A stretch of DNA of 64,000 bases from Castanea sativa (taxonomy: Eukaryota > Streptophyta > Magnoliopsida > Fagales > Fagaceae), in NCBI RefSeq assembly GCF_040712315.1, contig NC_134013.1, forward strand, positions 31,717,001-31,781,000. The letters run 5' to 3'. The number at the start of each line of letters is the position of its first letter. The stretch's first letter is position 1. Below are positions 23,480 through 33,560 of the stretch, piece after piece. The translations under genes were made by a program, and so were the position numbers. Below the pieces are notes generated by a model that was not told the DNA's origin, made no database searches, and was given only the letters and a program-made list of their open reading frames with translations.

Positions 23480-23640
23480 ATTCTATAAATAAGGTATTAA
23501 GAGTAATATTGCTATAAAATGATTTATTTATTTTCCTTCTAAAACCTCAAACAAAGTCAATTATTTTTCATTCCTTTCAATTCATTATTTTTTAAATATT
23601 CAAATAAGATAGATTAGTTTTGTGGGAGGGAAAACCCAAC
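23480..23640. repeat. fragment related to the Harbinger-like MITE at 57658-58189
   Basis: The stretch gtaatattgctataaaatga (about 23502) through ttcattcctttcaattcatt, attcaaataag and the terminal gtgggagg parallels about 57975-58110 in the same order. The left end was not located. Confidence 0.4.
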
Positions 23641-23649
23641 TTGAAAACA

Positions 23650-24125
23650 AATGGTCCCATGTCCAAAAGGGCTCACTAAGGTAAGAATAAGAGATAAGGC
23701 CTAAACCAAACAAAGTGGGCCTAGAAAGAACATACCCTGAACCACATTCCTAAAGATCAAGACAAAAAGAACAAGTATGAGTCGCCACTCCCAATTTCGA
23801 TAATAACTGCCTGAGGACCATCCATTCCTCAGGAAATATCCGAGGAGCATGCCATCCTTGGTAACATATTCAACACCCATCAAAATCCCCTAAATATCAG
23901 TAGGCGACCGTCTAGGTCAGGGAATAGTTAAACCTAAGGTCAGGAAGAGGAAGGCTTCTTAAGGAAGTAACCATCTCCTTCACATTAACTTTTTTCACAT
24001 ACCAGCAGTATTGCATTTATGGATGAATGACACACCAGAATATTGTCAAACAGCCTGCCTTCCACCCGTATTTACCTTAAAAGAATGGGGTAATGAGAGA
24101 TGGAACACGTATATTCACCTAATCC
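23650..24125. repeat. possible truncated LTR fragment
   Basis: Begins like an LTR (tgtccaaaagggctcactaa) and contains cctcaggaaatatccgaggag, similar in style to the LTR at 21010. It breaks off where the copia derivative begins. No second boundary or duplication is visible. Confidence 0.3.
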
Positions 24126-24135
24126 ACATCCTTAC

Positions 24136-24518
24136 TATAGGAAAATTAATTAAATAAGACAAGATATGATAACTTAGGAAAACCAATGAACAAACTAGTT
24201 TCACAGTAAAAAACCTGGGGGGAGACCTTCTCGAAAAGTAATTCACTATAATAAAGAGAAGTTTCAGATTTAGTACAAAACTTTTCTCCCTAAACTCTAC
24301 AATCCTCATAGATGAACTCATAGCAGAAGCCTTCAACTGCTTTAGAACTTCTAAACTCTTCAATATATGAACACCACCCTTTTGATGCACGAATCTCAGT
24401 ACGTAACTAACTCCTTTGCACAAATCTCAGTTCGTGACTCATTTACCAACTTGAGAAAAAAGAATGTTGGCTGCAAAATTTTTCACTTCATCAACAATGA
24501 AGATCAAGAAATACACAC
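24136..24518 (-). repeat. second half of a copia LTR
   Basis: Parallels 26300-26650 in the same orientation (shared gtttcacagtaaaaaacct, gaatgttggctgcaaaat). Lacks the last ~110 bp of the LTR at its left end. Confidence 0.85.
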
Positions 24519-24534
24519 CTTTGTAAGGGAGAGT

Positions 24535-24925
24535 TGTGTTTCATCTTGTTAGGGGGAGTGTTTACCTCATTGTTCTTGTGCACCGGTTTTGTGACCTTGT
24601 TTACATATATTGTGCTTACCTTTGATATATATATGATGTTGTTTCTTTTCTATCTTTATATACATGTTTCTTATTTATTGTATGTAATCTTTTATTTTTG
24701 TTTCATACTAAGATGCTTTAATGAATTTTGTTTAAAGTGTTTCAGAAATATAGGTTGTCAAAGTCTTTCTTGCCATGAACTCTCTTCTTGCAAACTTTTT
24801 CAAATTTTGTGTTAGGATAGATTTTATTGTATTCAACAAGTGAGTATGAGTTGAGTGATTTATAACTTCTCTCATATGTTCATTTGTTTGTTGTGGTTTT
24901 GTCACGGATTGCCAAAGAGGGAGAT
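24535..24925 (+). repeat. copia 3' untranslated region and polypurine tract, inverted
   Basis: Non-coding sequence from tgttagggggagtg to gccaaagagggagat immediately upstream of an LTR start, the usual 3' untranslated part of plant copia elements. Confidence 0.75.
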
Positions 24926-25463
24926 TGTTAGGACATATGTGAATGATGTTAGGAACATATGTCAATATAGAATTCGTTAATCCTTTGACAAAACGCACTT
25001 TACTTGTATTTTGGTAGATCTAGAGTGTTTAATACTTCAAGAAATAATGTTTCAAGTTCAAGTGTTAAAACCATGCATGTTTGTCCAAGAATCAAGTGAA
25101 GAGGTACTGATTCATTAAAGCTCAACAACTCTCGACAGATTGCTATCTATTGAGGCTCGACAGCTGCTTGACAGATACTATCTATCGAGAATTATGAAAT
25201 TCAGATTTCCAAATCTGATTTTCGACCCATGCTGACATGTATGTGTAGGGTTTCTTTTTTCATAACCCTAAACATATATAAAACCTATTTTAAAGGCTGT
25301 CATATAAGAGAATACAAGAAGAACACATGCAAAAAGTGATCGATGCCCTTATTCTCTCTGAAAGAAGCTACTGCGTCTTTACGCCTTAGGGTTTTGTAAC
25401 CAAGTGCTTCTTGATCTTCATTGTTGATGAAGTGAAGAATTTTGCAACCAATATTCTTCTTCC
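24926..25463 (+). repeat. first half of a copia LTR, inverted
   Basis: Begins TGTTAGGACATATG directly after a polypurine tract and matches the reverse complement of 27143 to about 26600. It ends within ttcttcttcctc, where it switches into gag sequence of opposite orientation. Confidence 0.88.
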
Positions 25464-26113
25464 TCTATACCCTCAAGAGCCAAGTTTCTACTTTTTTCAC
25501 CTTTTCCCATTAAACCTAATCCCATCTCATAGGTTTGAAGGTTTCCTACAAGCTCAGTCAAAGGAATGTGATCAATGTCATTTACTTCTTCAATGACAGT
25601 GATCTTGGCATGAAATCTTTCAGGTAAGGACTTATGGATTTTCCTAATAATTTTGGATTCTGCTATAGATTCTCCAAGGTTGAAGGCAGATTTCATAATA
25701 TCCTTGAGCTTAGTATAAAACTCATCATATGTCTCATCCTTCTCCATCCTTATTTCTTCAAAACTACTAGTGAGTTTTTGAAGTTTCACAGTTTTTACTG
25801 CCTTGGTACTTTCAAAGATGGTCTTAAGAATGGTCTATGCTTCCTTGGCAACTTCTGTGGATGAATTTTTCTTAAATTCTTCATTGGTCACCTCACAAAG
25901 CATTCAAGGCCCTACTGTTGAAATTTGCCACTATGATTGTTGCTTCATCCCAAGCCACTAACGCTTCCTTTGGCTTAATCCAGCCAACTTCAACAGCTTT
26001 TCATACTTGTTCACCTAGAGCCCGCAAAAAAACTTTCATACGAACTTTCTAGTACACATAATTAGTGTCATCAAAGAAAGGAGGAATCAAAAGAGATTGT
26101 CCACGATCCATGA
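25464..26113 (-). pseudogene. copia gag remnant (UBN2-type)
   Basis: Starts MDRGQSLLIPPFFDDTNYVY, the typical copia gag N-terminus, with a TAG where Trp is usual. It continues with the UBN2-like region open at 25789-25464: EIRMEKDETYDEFYTKLKDI, ESKIIRKIHKSLPERF and DIDHIPLTELVGNLQTYE. Several stops (around 25860-26000) break it. It ends at the junction with the inverted LTR piece, so the zinc knuckle and all of pol are missing. Confidence 0.85.
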
Positions 26114-26157
26114 CAACAGGGGTCAAGGATCACACTTAAGAAATTAATCCAATCAAA

Positions 26158-26177
26158 CCGTACCCGTTTTGATACCA
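26158..26177 (-). other. copia primer-binding site
   Basis: TGGTATCAAAACGGG on the minus strand, next to the LTR end, resembles the TGGTATCAGAGC site complementary to initiator tRNA-Met. Confidence 0.75.
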
Positions 26178-26179
26178 TT

Positions 26180-27143
26180 TGTTGAAAAATTTAGACCCCA
26201 GTTAATAGAATTAATGAGTTTTAAACCTAAGTTGTTAATTAGATTTATTATGTATAAAACTTGTTAAAACAAACAAACATCAATATTATGCACAATGAAA
26301 AATTAAATAAGATAATATATGATGACTCAGGAAAACTAATGAAACAAACTAGTTTCACAGTAAAAAACCTAGGGAGAAACTTTCCCAAAAAGCAATTCAC
26401 TATAGTAAAAATAATTTTAGATTTAGTACAAAACCTTTGTCCCTAGACTCTACAATCCCCGTAGATGAACTTAAAGTAGAAACTTTCTATCACTTTAGAA
26501 CTTTAGAACTTTTTAATATATGAATGCCACCCTTTTAATGCACAAATCCCAATACGTGACTAACTCTTTTGTACGAATCTCAGTATGTGACTAACTCACC
26601 AATTTGAGGAAGAAGAATGTTGGCTGCAAAATTCTTCACTTCATCAATAATAAAGATTAAAAAGCACTTGGTTACAAAACCCTAAGGTGCAAAAATGCAG
26701 TAACTTCTTTTAGAGAGAATAAGCCATCGATCACTTTTTGCATGTATTCTCCTTGTATTATCTTATGTGATAACTTTTAAAATAAGCCTTATATATATCT
26801 AGGGTTGTGAGAAAAGAAAACCTACACATACATGTCAGCATGGTTCGAAAATCAGATCTAGAAATCTGAATTTCGTAATTCTTGATAAATAGTATTTGTC
26901 GAGCAATTGTCGAGCCTCGATAAATAGCTATCTGTCGAGAGCTGTTGAGTTTTAATGAATCAATACTTCTTCACTTGATTCTTGGACAAACTCGTTGACT
27001 TTAACACTTGAACTTGAAATCTTATTTCTTGAAGTATTGAACACATTCTAGATCTACTCAAATACAAGTAAAGTACGTTTTGTCAAATAATTAACCAATT
27101 CTATATTGACATATGTTCCTAACATCATTCACATGTTCTAACA
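26180..27143 (-). repeat. complete copia LTR (about 964 bp)
   Basis: Read on the minus strand it starts TGTTAGAACATG and ends TTTTTCAACA, two bases before the primer-binding site. The interior carries TATCGAG/CTCGACAG phrases in short inverted pairs. Related copies are at 24926-25463, 24136-24518 and 39696-40700. Confidence 0.88.
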
Positions 27144-27733
27144 TCTTTGATTGTGAATTAATCTACATGCATGGTTAATTTTGATTTTTGATTGGTTGAT
27201 GTTTGTATTTTTTACTGGTGTGACATGATATTTGTGTTGACTTAATTTGCTCAAGGCTTATAGTGTTAGTTAATATAATTGAAAATTAAATCATACAAAT
27301 CTATGAATCAGATCATACTACCATTATTTTCACTTATTCGGCTCATGGTCTCCTCTCTCTTGGTTAAGCTAATCGAATTGAATCGATCTAAATCTTAATT
27401 TCATTCCATTCCATTCTATTATATTTCATTTATTTGTGATTTACTTAATTGTATTGCACTGTTACTTTAAAAGTAAATTCTCACACATATTAGAAAAAAA
27501 AATTTAACAAATAAAATGAGAAAAAAAAGAAAGTAAAACGGTAAATAAGCAATATGGCGTAGAGTAAAGAGTGAATATACTGAAATACACTGTGTATTCT
27601 TCCCTCTCTTATTACTCTGACTATCTCTGCCTCTATATCTGACGCCACGACCGGTCTCACATGACCGCGCTGCAACCACTTCTCTAAAATCGACAAAAAT
27701 AAAAGCAATAACCAAACCCCCTATACCCTACTC

Positions 27734-27757
27734 TTCTCTCTCTCTCTCTCTCTCTCC
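27734..27757 (+). promoter_or_regulatory. CT microsatellite in the MAKR 5' leader/promoter
   Basis: (CT)11-12 lies about 180 bp upstream of the ATG. Such pyrimidine tracts are common near plant transcription starts. No convincing TATA box was identified. Confidence 0.45.
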
Positions 27758-27935
27758 GTGCTAAAAAGCTTACCCTCTGTTTACAATGTCACCCTAATTT
27801 CAGTACTACCAGTACTGCAAACCCACCTCCTTTTTCTCACCTTCACTTTCACTGTTCCTCTCTCTCAATCCCTTTTCAAAAAGCAGCCTCTGATAATATT
27901 CCATTTCCCATTTCTGTATACTGGCTCTCCCAACA

Positions 27936-28569
27936 ATGGAAGCTTTCAGCTTACTCAAGTACTGGCGAGGCAGTGGTGGTGGTGTTAACGTTACCGGCGT
28001 TGGAGACTCCGGTGTCAACGCACGCACCGCCGGAACCACGACAATCGTCACCGCCGTTTCTCAAACTGACGACGAGAACGAAGACAACGACGATGACGGA
28101 CCCTTCTTCGACTTGGAGTTCACTGTTCCTGACGAAGAAGAGGAGGAAAACCAAGGCAAAGAGAACGAGAACGAGAACGAGAACGAGAGCGAATTAGAAG
28201 TGCTTGAAGAAGAAGAAGATGAAGATGAAGATGATGAAGAAGAAGACGACGAGTTTGACGATGGTGGTGGGGATGAGAGAGAGTTTAAATTCACGCTCTC
28301 ATCTGGGTCTGGTTCTGGGTCCAGCAATGTTGACCGCGCGGACCCAAACTTGTCCCTTTCTCCTTCTGATGATCTTTTCTTCAAGGGTAGACTCGTGCCC
28401 ATTGAGCCATCTACGCTTGTCTTCAACCCCTCCGAATCCGAACCCAATTCGAAACCTCAATTCCCTGTCAAGCTTTTGAAATCAGCTACCAAGTTCCGTG
28501 TCTTCATGTTGGGTCTCAAAAAGTCTAAACCAAACCCAACTTCACCCAAACAAGACAAAAAAGAACCCG

Positions 28570-28606
<37 letters not shown>

Positions 28607-29492
28607 ACAACAACAACAACAACAACAACACCAAAAGCAAGAGCCAAAGCAGAGTACTAAGAATAAGTCTTTTACTGTGAAATTTAAGGTGGAGGAAGTT
28701 CCAATAATGTCTTTGTTTACTAGAGACAGTTCGAAAAGCGCTTCTGTTAACAAAACACAGAAACAGAACACGGAAGAGTTGGGCTCTTCTTCTTCTTCTT
28801 CTACAGTTTCTGAGGAGAAGAAGTTTTCAAAAGAGGTAATGCAAAAGTACTTAAAGAAGGTTAAGCCTCTTTACGTTCGGGTTTCTCGAAGGTACGGTGA
28901 GAAGCTGAGATTTTCTGGGCAGTTAAGCCTAGGTGGCGCCGCTGCCGGACCTAAGCCGATTTTGCAGAAAACGGCGGCTCCGGCAGCTGAGAAGAGCCAA
29001 GCGGCTGAGCCGGAGGGTTCTGAGAGTTCAGCTAACAATAATAACAACAATGTGAAGGCTCATCAGAAGCTGGGGAATATTCCAACTGGGCTAAGAGTTG
29101 TGTGTAAGCATTTGGGGAAGAGCCGGTCGGCTTCTTCGGCTGTGGCGGCGGCGCCTATTGGAACTGCGGCGGCTTCAAAGAGAAGAGATGACTCGCTGTT
29201 GCAGCAGCAAGATGGAATCCAAAGTGCCATTCTGCATTGCAAGCGTTCTTTCAATGCCTCTAGAGGTAATTTTATCAAATCCCCTCATGAAAATTTTTAA
29301 ATTATTTTACAATATTCGGAGTCTAATTTTTTTATTTAAATTTTTTTTAAAAAATTAAAATTTTTTAGTCTTTTTTGTTTAATAGATTCGGAGTCTTCTC
29401 TGCTGTCACGATCTGTGAGCGACCCATTGTATGAGAAATCATCAGAATTGGCAAGAAAGTCTTCGAAGGAAGGGAAAGATGGTCGTATTTGA
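27936..29492 (+). CDS. MAKR: Membrane-associated kinase regulator (MAKR family), two exons
   Basis: Exon 1 is 27936-29265 and exon 2 is 29386-29492, with a GT-AG intron of 120 bp, giving 478 aa. The N-terminus MEAFSLLKYWR and the FFDLEF motif (residues 57-62) are MAKR/BKI1-family signatures. The conserved middle block is VMQKYLKKVKPLYVRVSRRY, and the C-terminal DDSLLQQQDGIQSAIL, HCKRSFN block sits at about 417-440. Exon 2 adds a Ser-rich tail ending KEGKDGRI. MAKR proteins sit at the plasma membrane and modulate receptor-like kinases of brassinosteroid and CLE peptide pathways. Low-complexity tracts are striking: acidic residues at about 45-110, 19 consecutive Gln at 213-231, runs of Ser, and six Asn. 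Most of the chain is probably disordered. The best family match is the MAKR2/MAKR5 group; the exact paralogue is uncertain. Confidence 0.92.
28572..28628 (+). repeat. CAA/CAG repeat encoding poly-Gln
   Basis: Nineteen in-frame Gln codons, alternating CAA CAG five times and then nearly pure CAA. The pure 3' part is likely length-variable between individuals. Confidence 0.95.
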
Positions 29493-31138
29493 ATCAAGGG
29501 TTATGATGATTTTGATCTTTGAAATCATTAGGAAGGACTAGGAAATTAGTGTTATAAAATTATATAATATCACTTATATCAGTGATGTGTTCGCTTTGTA
29601 TTTTGTAAATGTTTTAAGATGGAAAAAAAAAAAAAATAGGGGCAGGTAAAAAAGAGTTGTCACACTCTCATGTTTAGTGAAGATGACCGGTGAGTATATG
29701 AGTAAAGCTCATCTTTCCTTGAAAGTGAAAGTAGAATGAAATCTTTGTATTTATTTATATATATAAAACTTTGTAATCAGTAGAACAAGTTGGACCATTT
29801 CCGTGGGAACACTAGTAATCACATCACTGTGAAATGGGTTTTTGTTTATTGTTATTAAGAATATAATATTTGTGGGTTAAATGCTTAATAGTTAATCCAT
29901 TACTTGACCATGCCCTGTAGACACCACTAATCACCTAAAATGTGAATAGGGTTCAGAATTTTTATCATTAGGATTATGAATATAATAATGTGGGTTAATG
30001 CTTAATCCATTAATGCATGATGGAGTGGATGATTTATTTTTTTGTTGTTGTTGTTGAGGTTGATGTATTAATCATGGGTATGCGGGTCTAAGGGATAAAT
30101 CACATAATAAATGGTGCCTTTAGTGGTCAGAGAAGTGGTAAAAGTAGGGACCTAAACAGTAAAAAAGAAAAATCTTTTTTGTTAAAGGAAGAGAGAGAGA
30201 GCAGAGTAAAAGAGTGGTCAGATCAGAGTGGAGCGGAATCTCTATCAATTTCCCTGTCTATCTCACGGCAAAAATAACTCACTTTCTCTTACTACTTGAA
30301 TACACACAATCTCTTTTCTCTCTCTCTCATATTCATTGGGAATCACGAAGTCATTGATGTCGATGTACCCAATTTCTGTGTAATGAAATAACGTCGGAGA
30401 TTCAATCTGTCTCGTTGTGGCATTGCTTAGGACCCACAAAAGCGCTGCCTACTTTGTTAAATCCTTTGGCATGCCATACAATTACTGAAATTAAATCCTT
30501 ATTTTAATATATTATTATTCTTCTCTCTTTTTTGACTGTCGATTTTTAATAATATTTTTTTGATGTAGTGTCTGTTTACAGTGTGTAAAATGTTTTTGTC
30601 GTTTTGGGCAGTTATGGGATTCCCATTTGTTTTTCATAACTTTGTCCCATTTCATTTTCAGCAGTCCCAGCGCTCAAAGCCCAGCCCATTCTCTTTTTCT
30701 TAACCTTCGAGCTGAACGTAGCAGATTTCTCTCTCTTCTTTTATTTATTTATATTTTTTACAGCACAACACCCCCTCAATAATTTGTTAAATCAACTTTC
30801 CTAGTTTGAATAACTTTATGTCAACGTAATTCATTTCGAAATTAAAGCCTCTTATTTTCATTAAATAAAACATAATTCATTTTGAAATTAAGGATGGTAA
30901 GGTGTTAAGAGATGGTTTATATTTTTATTTTTAATTTTAATAAATTCGACGGGCAGAATATAATATGGTTAAGGAGAAATTATTAGCAAGGAGGATTGTT
31001 GATACGGTTCTTCATGATATTTCAACCAATAAAATGTTGTTATTTATACAAATGTGATATCATTTGGTAATTTTTATTTTTTATTTCTTGTGCTAATTAG
31101 AAAGCTCACACTTAAATTTGTATAAATGACATCGCCTC
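29493..31138. other. MAKR 3' region and intergenic spacer
   Basis: The MAKR 3' UTR probably ends within the first few hundred bases. A diverged direct repeat of about 120-bp period (tgtgggttaa, taatccatta at 29870-29910 and 29990-30025) and CT/GA tracts near 30190-30330 are the only structures seen. No gene. Confidence 0.5.
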
Positions 31139-32210
31139 TGTAAAGTTGTGATTTACAACTATTTTATTTTGGCTTTAATTCTATACCAAATTTGATTGTA
31201 TTTTCATTCAATCTTTTGTACCTTGTATTTTATATAAGATTTTATTGTAAGAGTTGTGTGATAGAGAGAGAGTGTGTGAAGACTCAAGCATTTGAAGACA
31301 AAAGAGTTTTCGTGGGTAGCTCGCGACTAAGCATCCTGTGAAGTGATGCATGTGCTTTGCACATTACTAGAATGTGAAGAGTCATGACAGATGCAGACAA
31401 TTGGTTTTTGCGAGTGTCTCGCGGGTAAGGCCTTCTCGCGAGATACTCGCGAAACAATCTGTTTTGCTATTTTGTCATATTTGCTCCACTACATCCTCAT
31501 ACATACTATATATACCATCATTACTCACATATTGAGTAGAGAACTTTTCAGAAGAGAAAACCCTAACCTCAAACCCTTGAGAGTGTGAGATTGTCATACC
31601 CACAATTCTACACACCATCCATTGTGGTTTTCCTCTACTCCTACCTCTCCATTTCTAAATCCTTGAGAGGTTGATAGCCCAAACACTTACCACACCCATA
31701 CGGAGTGTTCAGTGAGTTTTTGGTACTGTTGGGAAGTATTGGAAAAAGCCAAGTTTTGACGGATGCAATCAGGCACATTGCGGGATCTGAAAAGCTAGAC
31801 AAGACACGGTTTCGAGAAGTCTTGTTGGAGTAGGAGCTTGGAGGGCTTAGGTGCATTAGGTAGACTAGGCTTGGAGGGTCTTTTGTTATTCGTGTATCCC
31901 AACTTATTGTCTAGTGAATTGATTTACCGCTTGTAGGGCGGTGGAGAGGTTTTTCGACGAGTTCTTCGGTTTCCTCTTTGATAACACATCGGCGTATTAT
32001 CTTGTGTTTGCATCTCTCTTCCATACTCTTTTAGTTTTCATTTTACTGCTGTGTTTTATTGAATATGACTTAGAGTAGTTGTATTGTTTGTTCGCTCGCA
32101 TTTACTCTATTTCGCACTTAGTTTAAGTTAGAGTAAAATCAACTGAGCCGTAATCTTTTAATTTTGGGTCTAAACAGCTCTTGTGTTTTTAACACAAATC
32201 CGAGCTTTCA
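31139..32210 (+). mobile_element. solo copia-type LTR (about 1.07 kb)
   Basis: Begins TGTAAAGTTGTGATTTACAA and ends AAATCCGAGCTTTCA. It is clearly homologous, in opposite orientation, to the LTR at 48654-49745 (shared cgcgagatactcgcgaa-type tract, caagttttgacggatgc, aggtttttc). Flanks gcctc and atctc could be a decayed target duplication differing by two transitions. The interior holds short palindromic TCTCGCGAGA repeats. No coding region. Confidence 0.85.
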
Positions 32211-32261
32211 ATCTCATTGGTTAGGAAGGGTCACATCAGCAATCCTCCTGGTGTAAATAAT

Positions 32262-32447
32262 AAAATCCAAACACTCTCAAATTTTAGGAGGATAAAATCT
32301 AAACACCTCTAAAATTTAGGTGGTTAAATTCAAATTCTGAAATTTTAAGGTATAAAATCCAAACATCTCCAAATTTCATGAGATAAAACCTAAATTCTGA
32401 AATTTTAAAGTGTAAAATCCAAACACTCCTAAATTTTAGGGGTGTAA
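32262..32447. repeat. degenerate tandem repeat, unit about 35-40 bp
   Basis: About five diverged units of the type ataaaatccaaacactcctaa followed by attttaggggt, immediately downstream of the solo LTR. Confidence 0.75.
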
Positions 32448-32685
32448 TTTGTAATTTATCATTATTATTATGAAAAATATTAGTGGTGAGCTTATGGATG
32501 TAAACATGGTGTGAAACTTAACTATATAAAGAACACCGTGTGAAACTACATAAATTCTTTACTCCTTGTTTTCCCTCCATTTTCTCATTATTTTTTACTG
32601 AATTGCATTAAAGGACAATCTTTTTGGTTTTTATCACCGGGTGAGTTTGGTCGAATAGTACCTCCTTATGGGAGCATAGTTTGAG

Positions 32686-32847
32686 ACGGAAAATTATTGT
32701 GTACTCTTAGAGTATCATAAATACGTATTTTTTCCTCTCACATAAACTGTGAGTGCCACTAATTAAATTTATGGTGTGACTTACCATTCATATGAGAGGA
32801 GAAAGTATGCATTTATGGTATTTCGAAAGTATCTAATAATTTTCCGT
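32686..32847. mobile_element. foldback MITE, 162 bp, with about 57-bp terminal inverted repeats
   Basis: The left end ACGGAAAATTATT and the right end AATAATTTTCCGT are complementary. Pairing extends through tcataaatac/gcatttatgg and cctctcac/atgagagg. Flanking ttgag is present on both sides (32681-32685 and 32848-32852). There is no coding capacity. Confidence 0.82.
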
Positions 32848-33414
32848 TTGAGTCAGTGGGAGATATTTATTTAGTAGCATTTTTAACCTGTTGAAAAAGA
32901 AAAAAAGAAAAAAAAAAAAAACTGTTTTTGAGACAATATTTGCATGGAAGGGCAACCTAGTTTTTTACAATGTTTGGTTTGGGTTTTGCTGATTAAGCTC
33001 ACAAGTTGTAAAAAATAGTCGGTTTCTAGTAAGGCCATTGGAGACGTTACATCCGACATTGTAACAGTAAAGTCAGTAAAGGCTAACTGCAAATGGGGTG
33101 CACACTAATTAAGCTCGTTGAAAATTTTAACCAAAGAGAGTTAGGAAAAGAAACATAATCCAAGAAAGGGTTTGGACGTTTGGCAACCCATTAATTTCTT
33201 GGAACCACTCGATCTCAATTAGTGAAATTAGGTAAAAACGTATACGAGATGAACAAATTACAAAAGTCAAACGCACTGATTTCTCTCGTTGACACTCAAT
33301 ATTAAGTGGATTAAAGTCCACCATTGATTTTTTGAGCTCATAATGATCAGTATAAAAACTAGCGATTCCTCCATGATCCAAATAATTCAATTTTCTAGTG
33401 TTAACACCACCGCA

Positions 33415-33560
33415 CACCTTTGATGCGATGATCATTCTACAAGCACTTGTGGAGTGTGGGGGGGGGCAAGGGCCGGAGTTCAAGTCTCCAAGAGGGAGCT
33501 TCATATACATATACACTTAGATTAGGCTAGAGTAGAATTCTATCTTGCATCAATTTTTTT
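33415..33560 (+). mobile_element. SINE-like element
   Basis: A B-box-like gagttcaagtctcc (about 33477) lies downstream of a G8-9 tract and acaagcacttgtggagtg. A body containing cacttagattaggctagagt and a T-rich end near 33550 follow. The layout resembles tRNA-derived SINEs of woody dicots. The A-box is not convincing. Confidence 0.4.

Larger units (their letters stand above)
24136..27143 (-). mobile_element. Ty1/copia deletion derivative with internal inversion
   Basis: On the minus strand a complete LTR (27143-26180) is followed by a tRNA-Met-type primer-binding site and a gag remnant (26113 to about 25464). Next come, in the opposite orientation, the first half of an LTR, a polypurine tract and the 3' untranslated region. 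Then comes the second half of an LTR, again in minus orientation (24518-24136). This is what results from inverting the PPT plus LTR-start segment of a minus-strand element that had lost pol. Confidence 0.85.

Noticed and set aside
28061..28447. 128-codon Ser-rich frame opposite the MAKR gene
   Set aside because: Antisense shadow of the acidic GAA/GAC codons of MAKR.
33470..33500. Possible tRNA gene (B-box-like gagttcaagtctcc); also at 12849
   Set aside because: No cloverleaf can be drawn with a proper anticodon and acceptor stem. SINE heads explain the motifs better.
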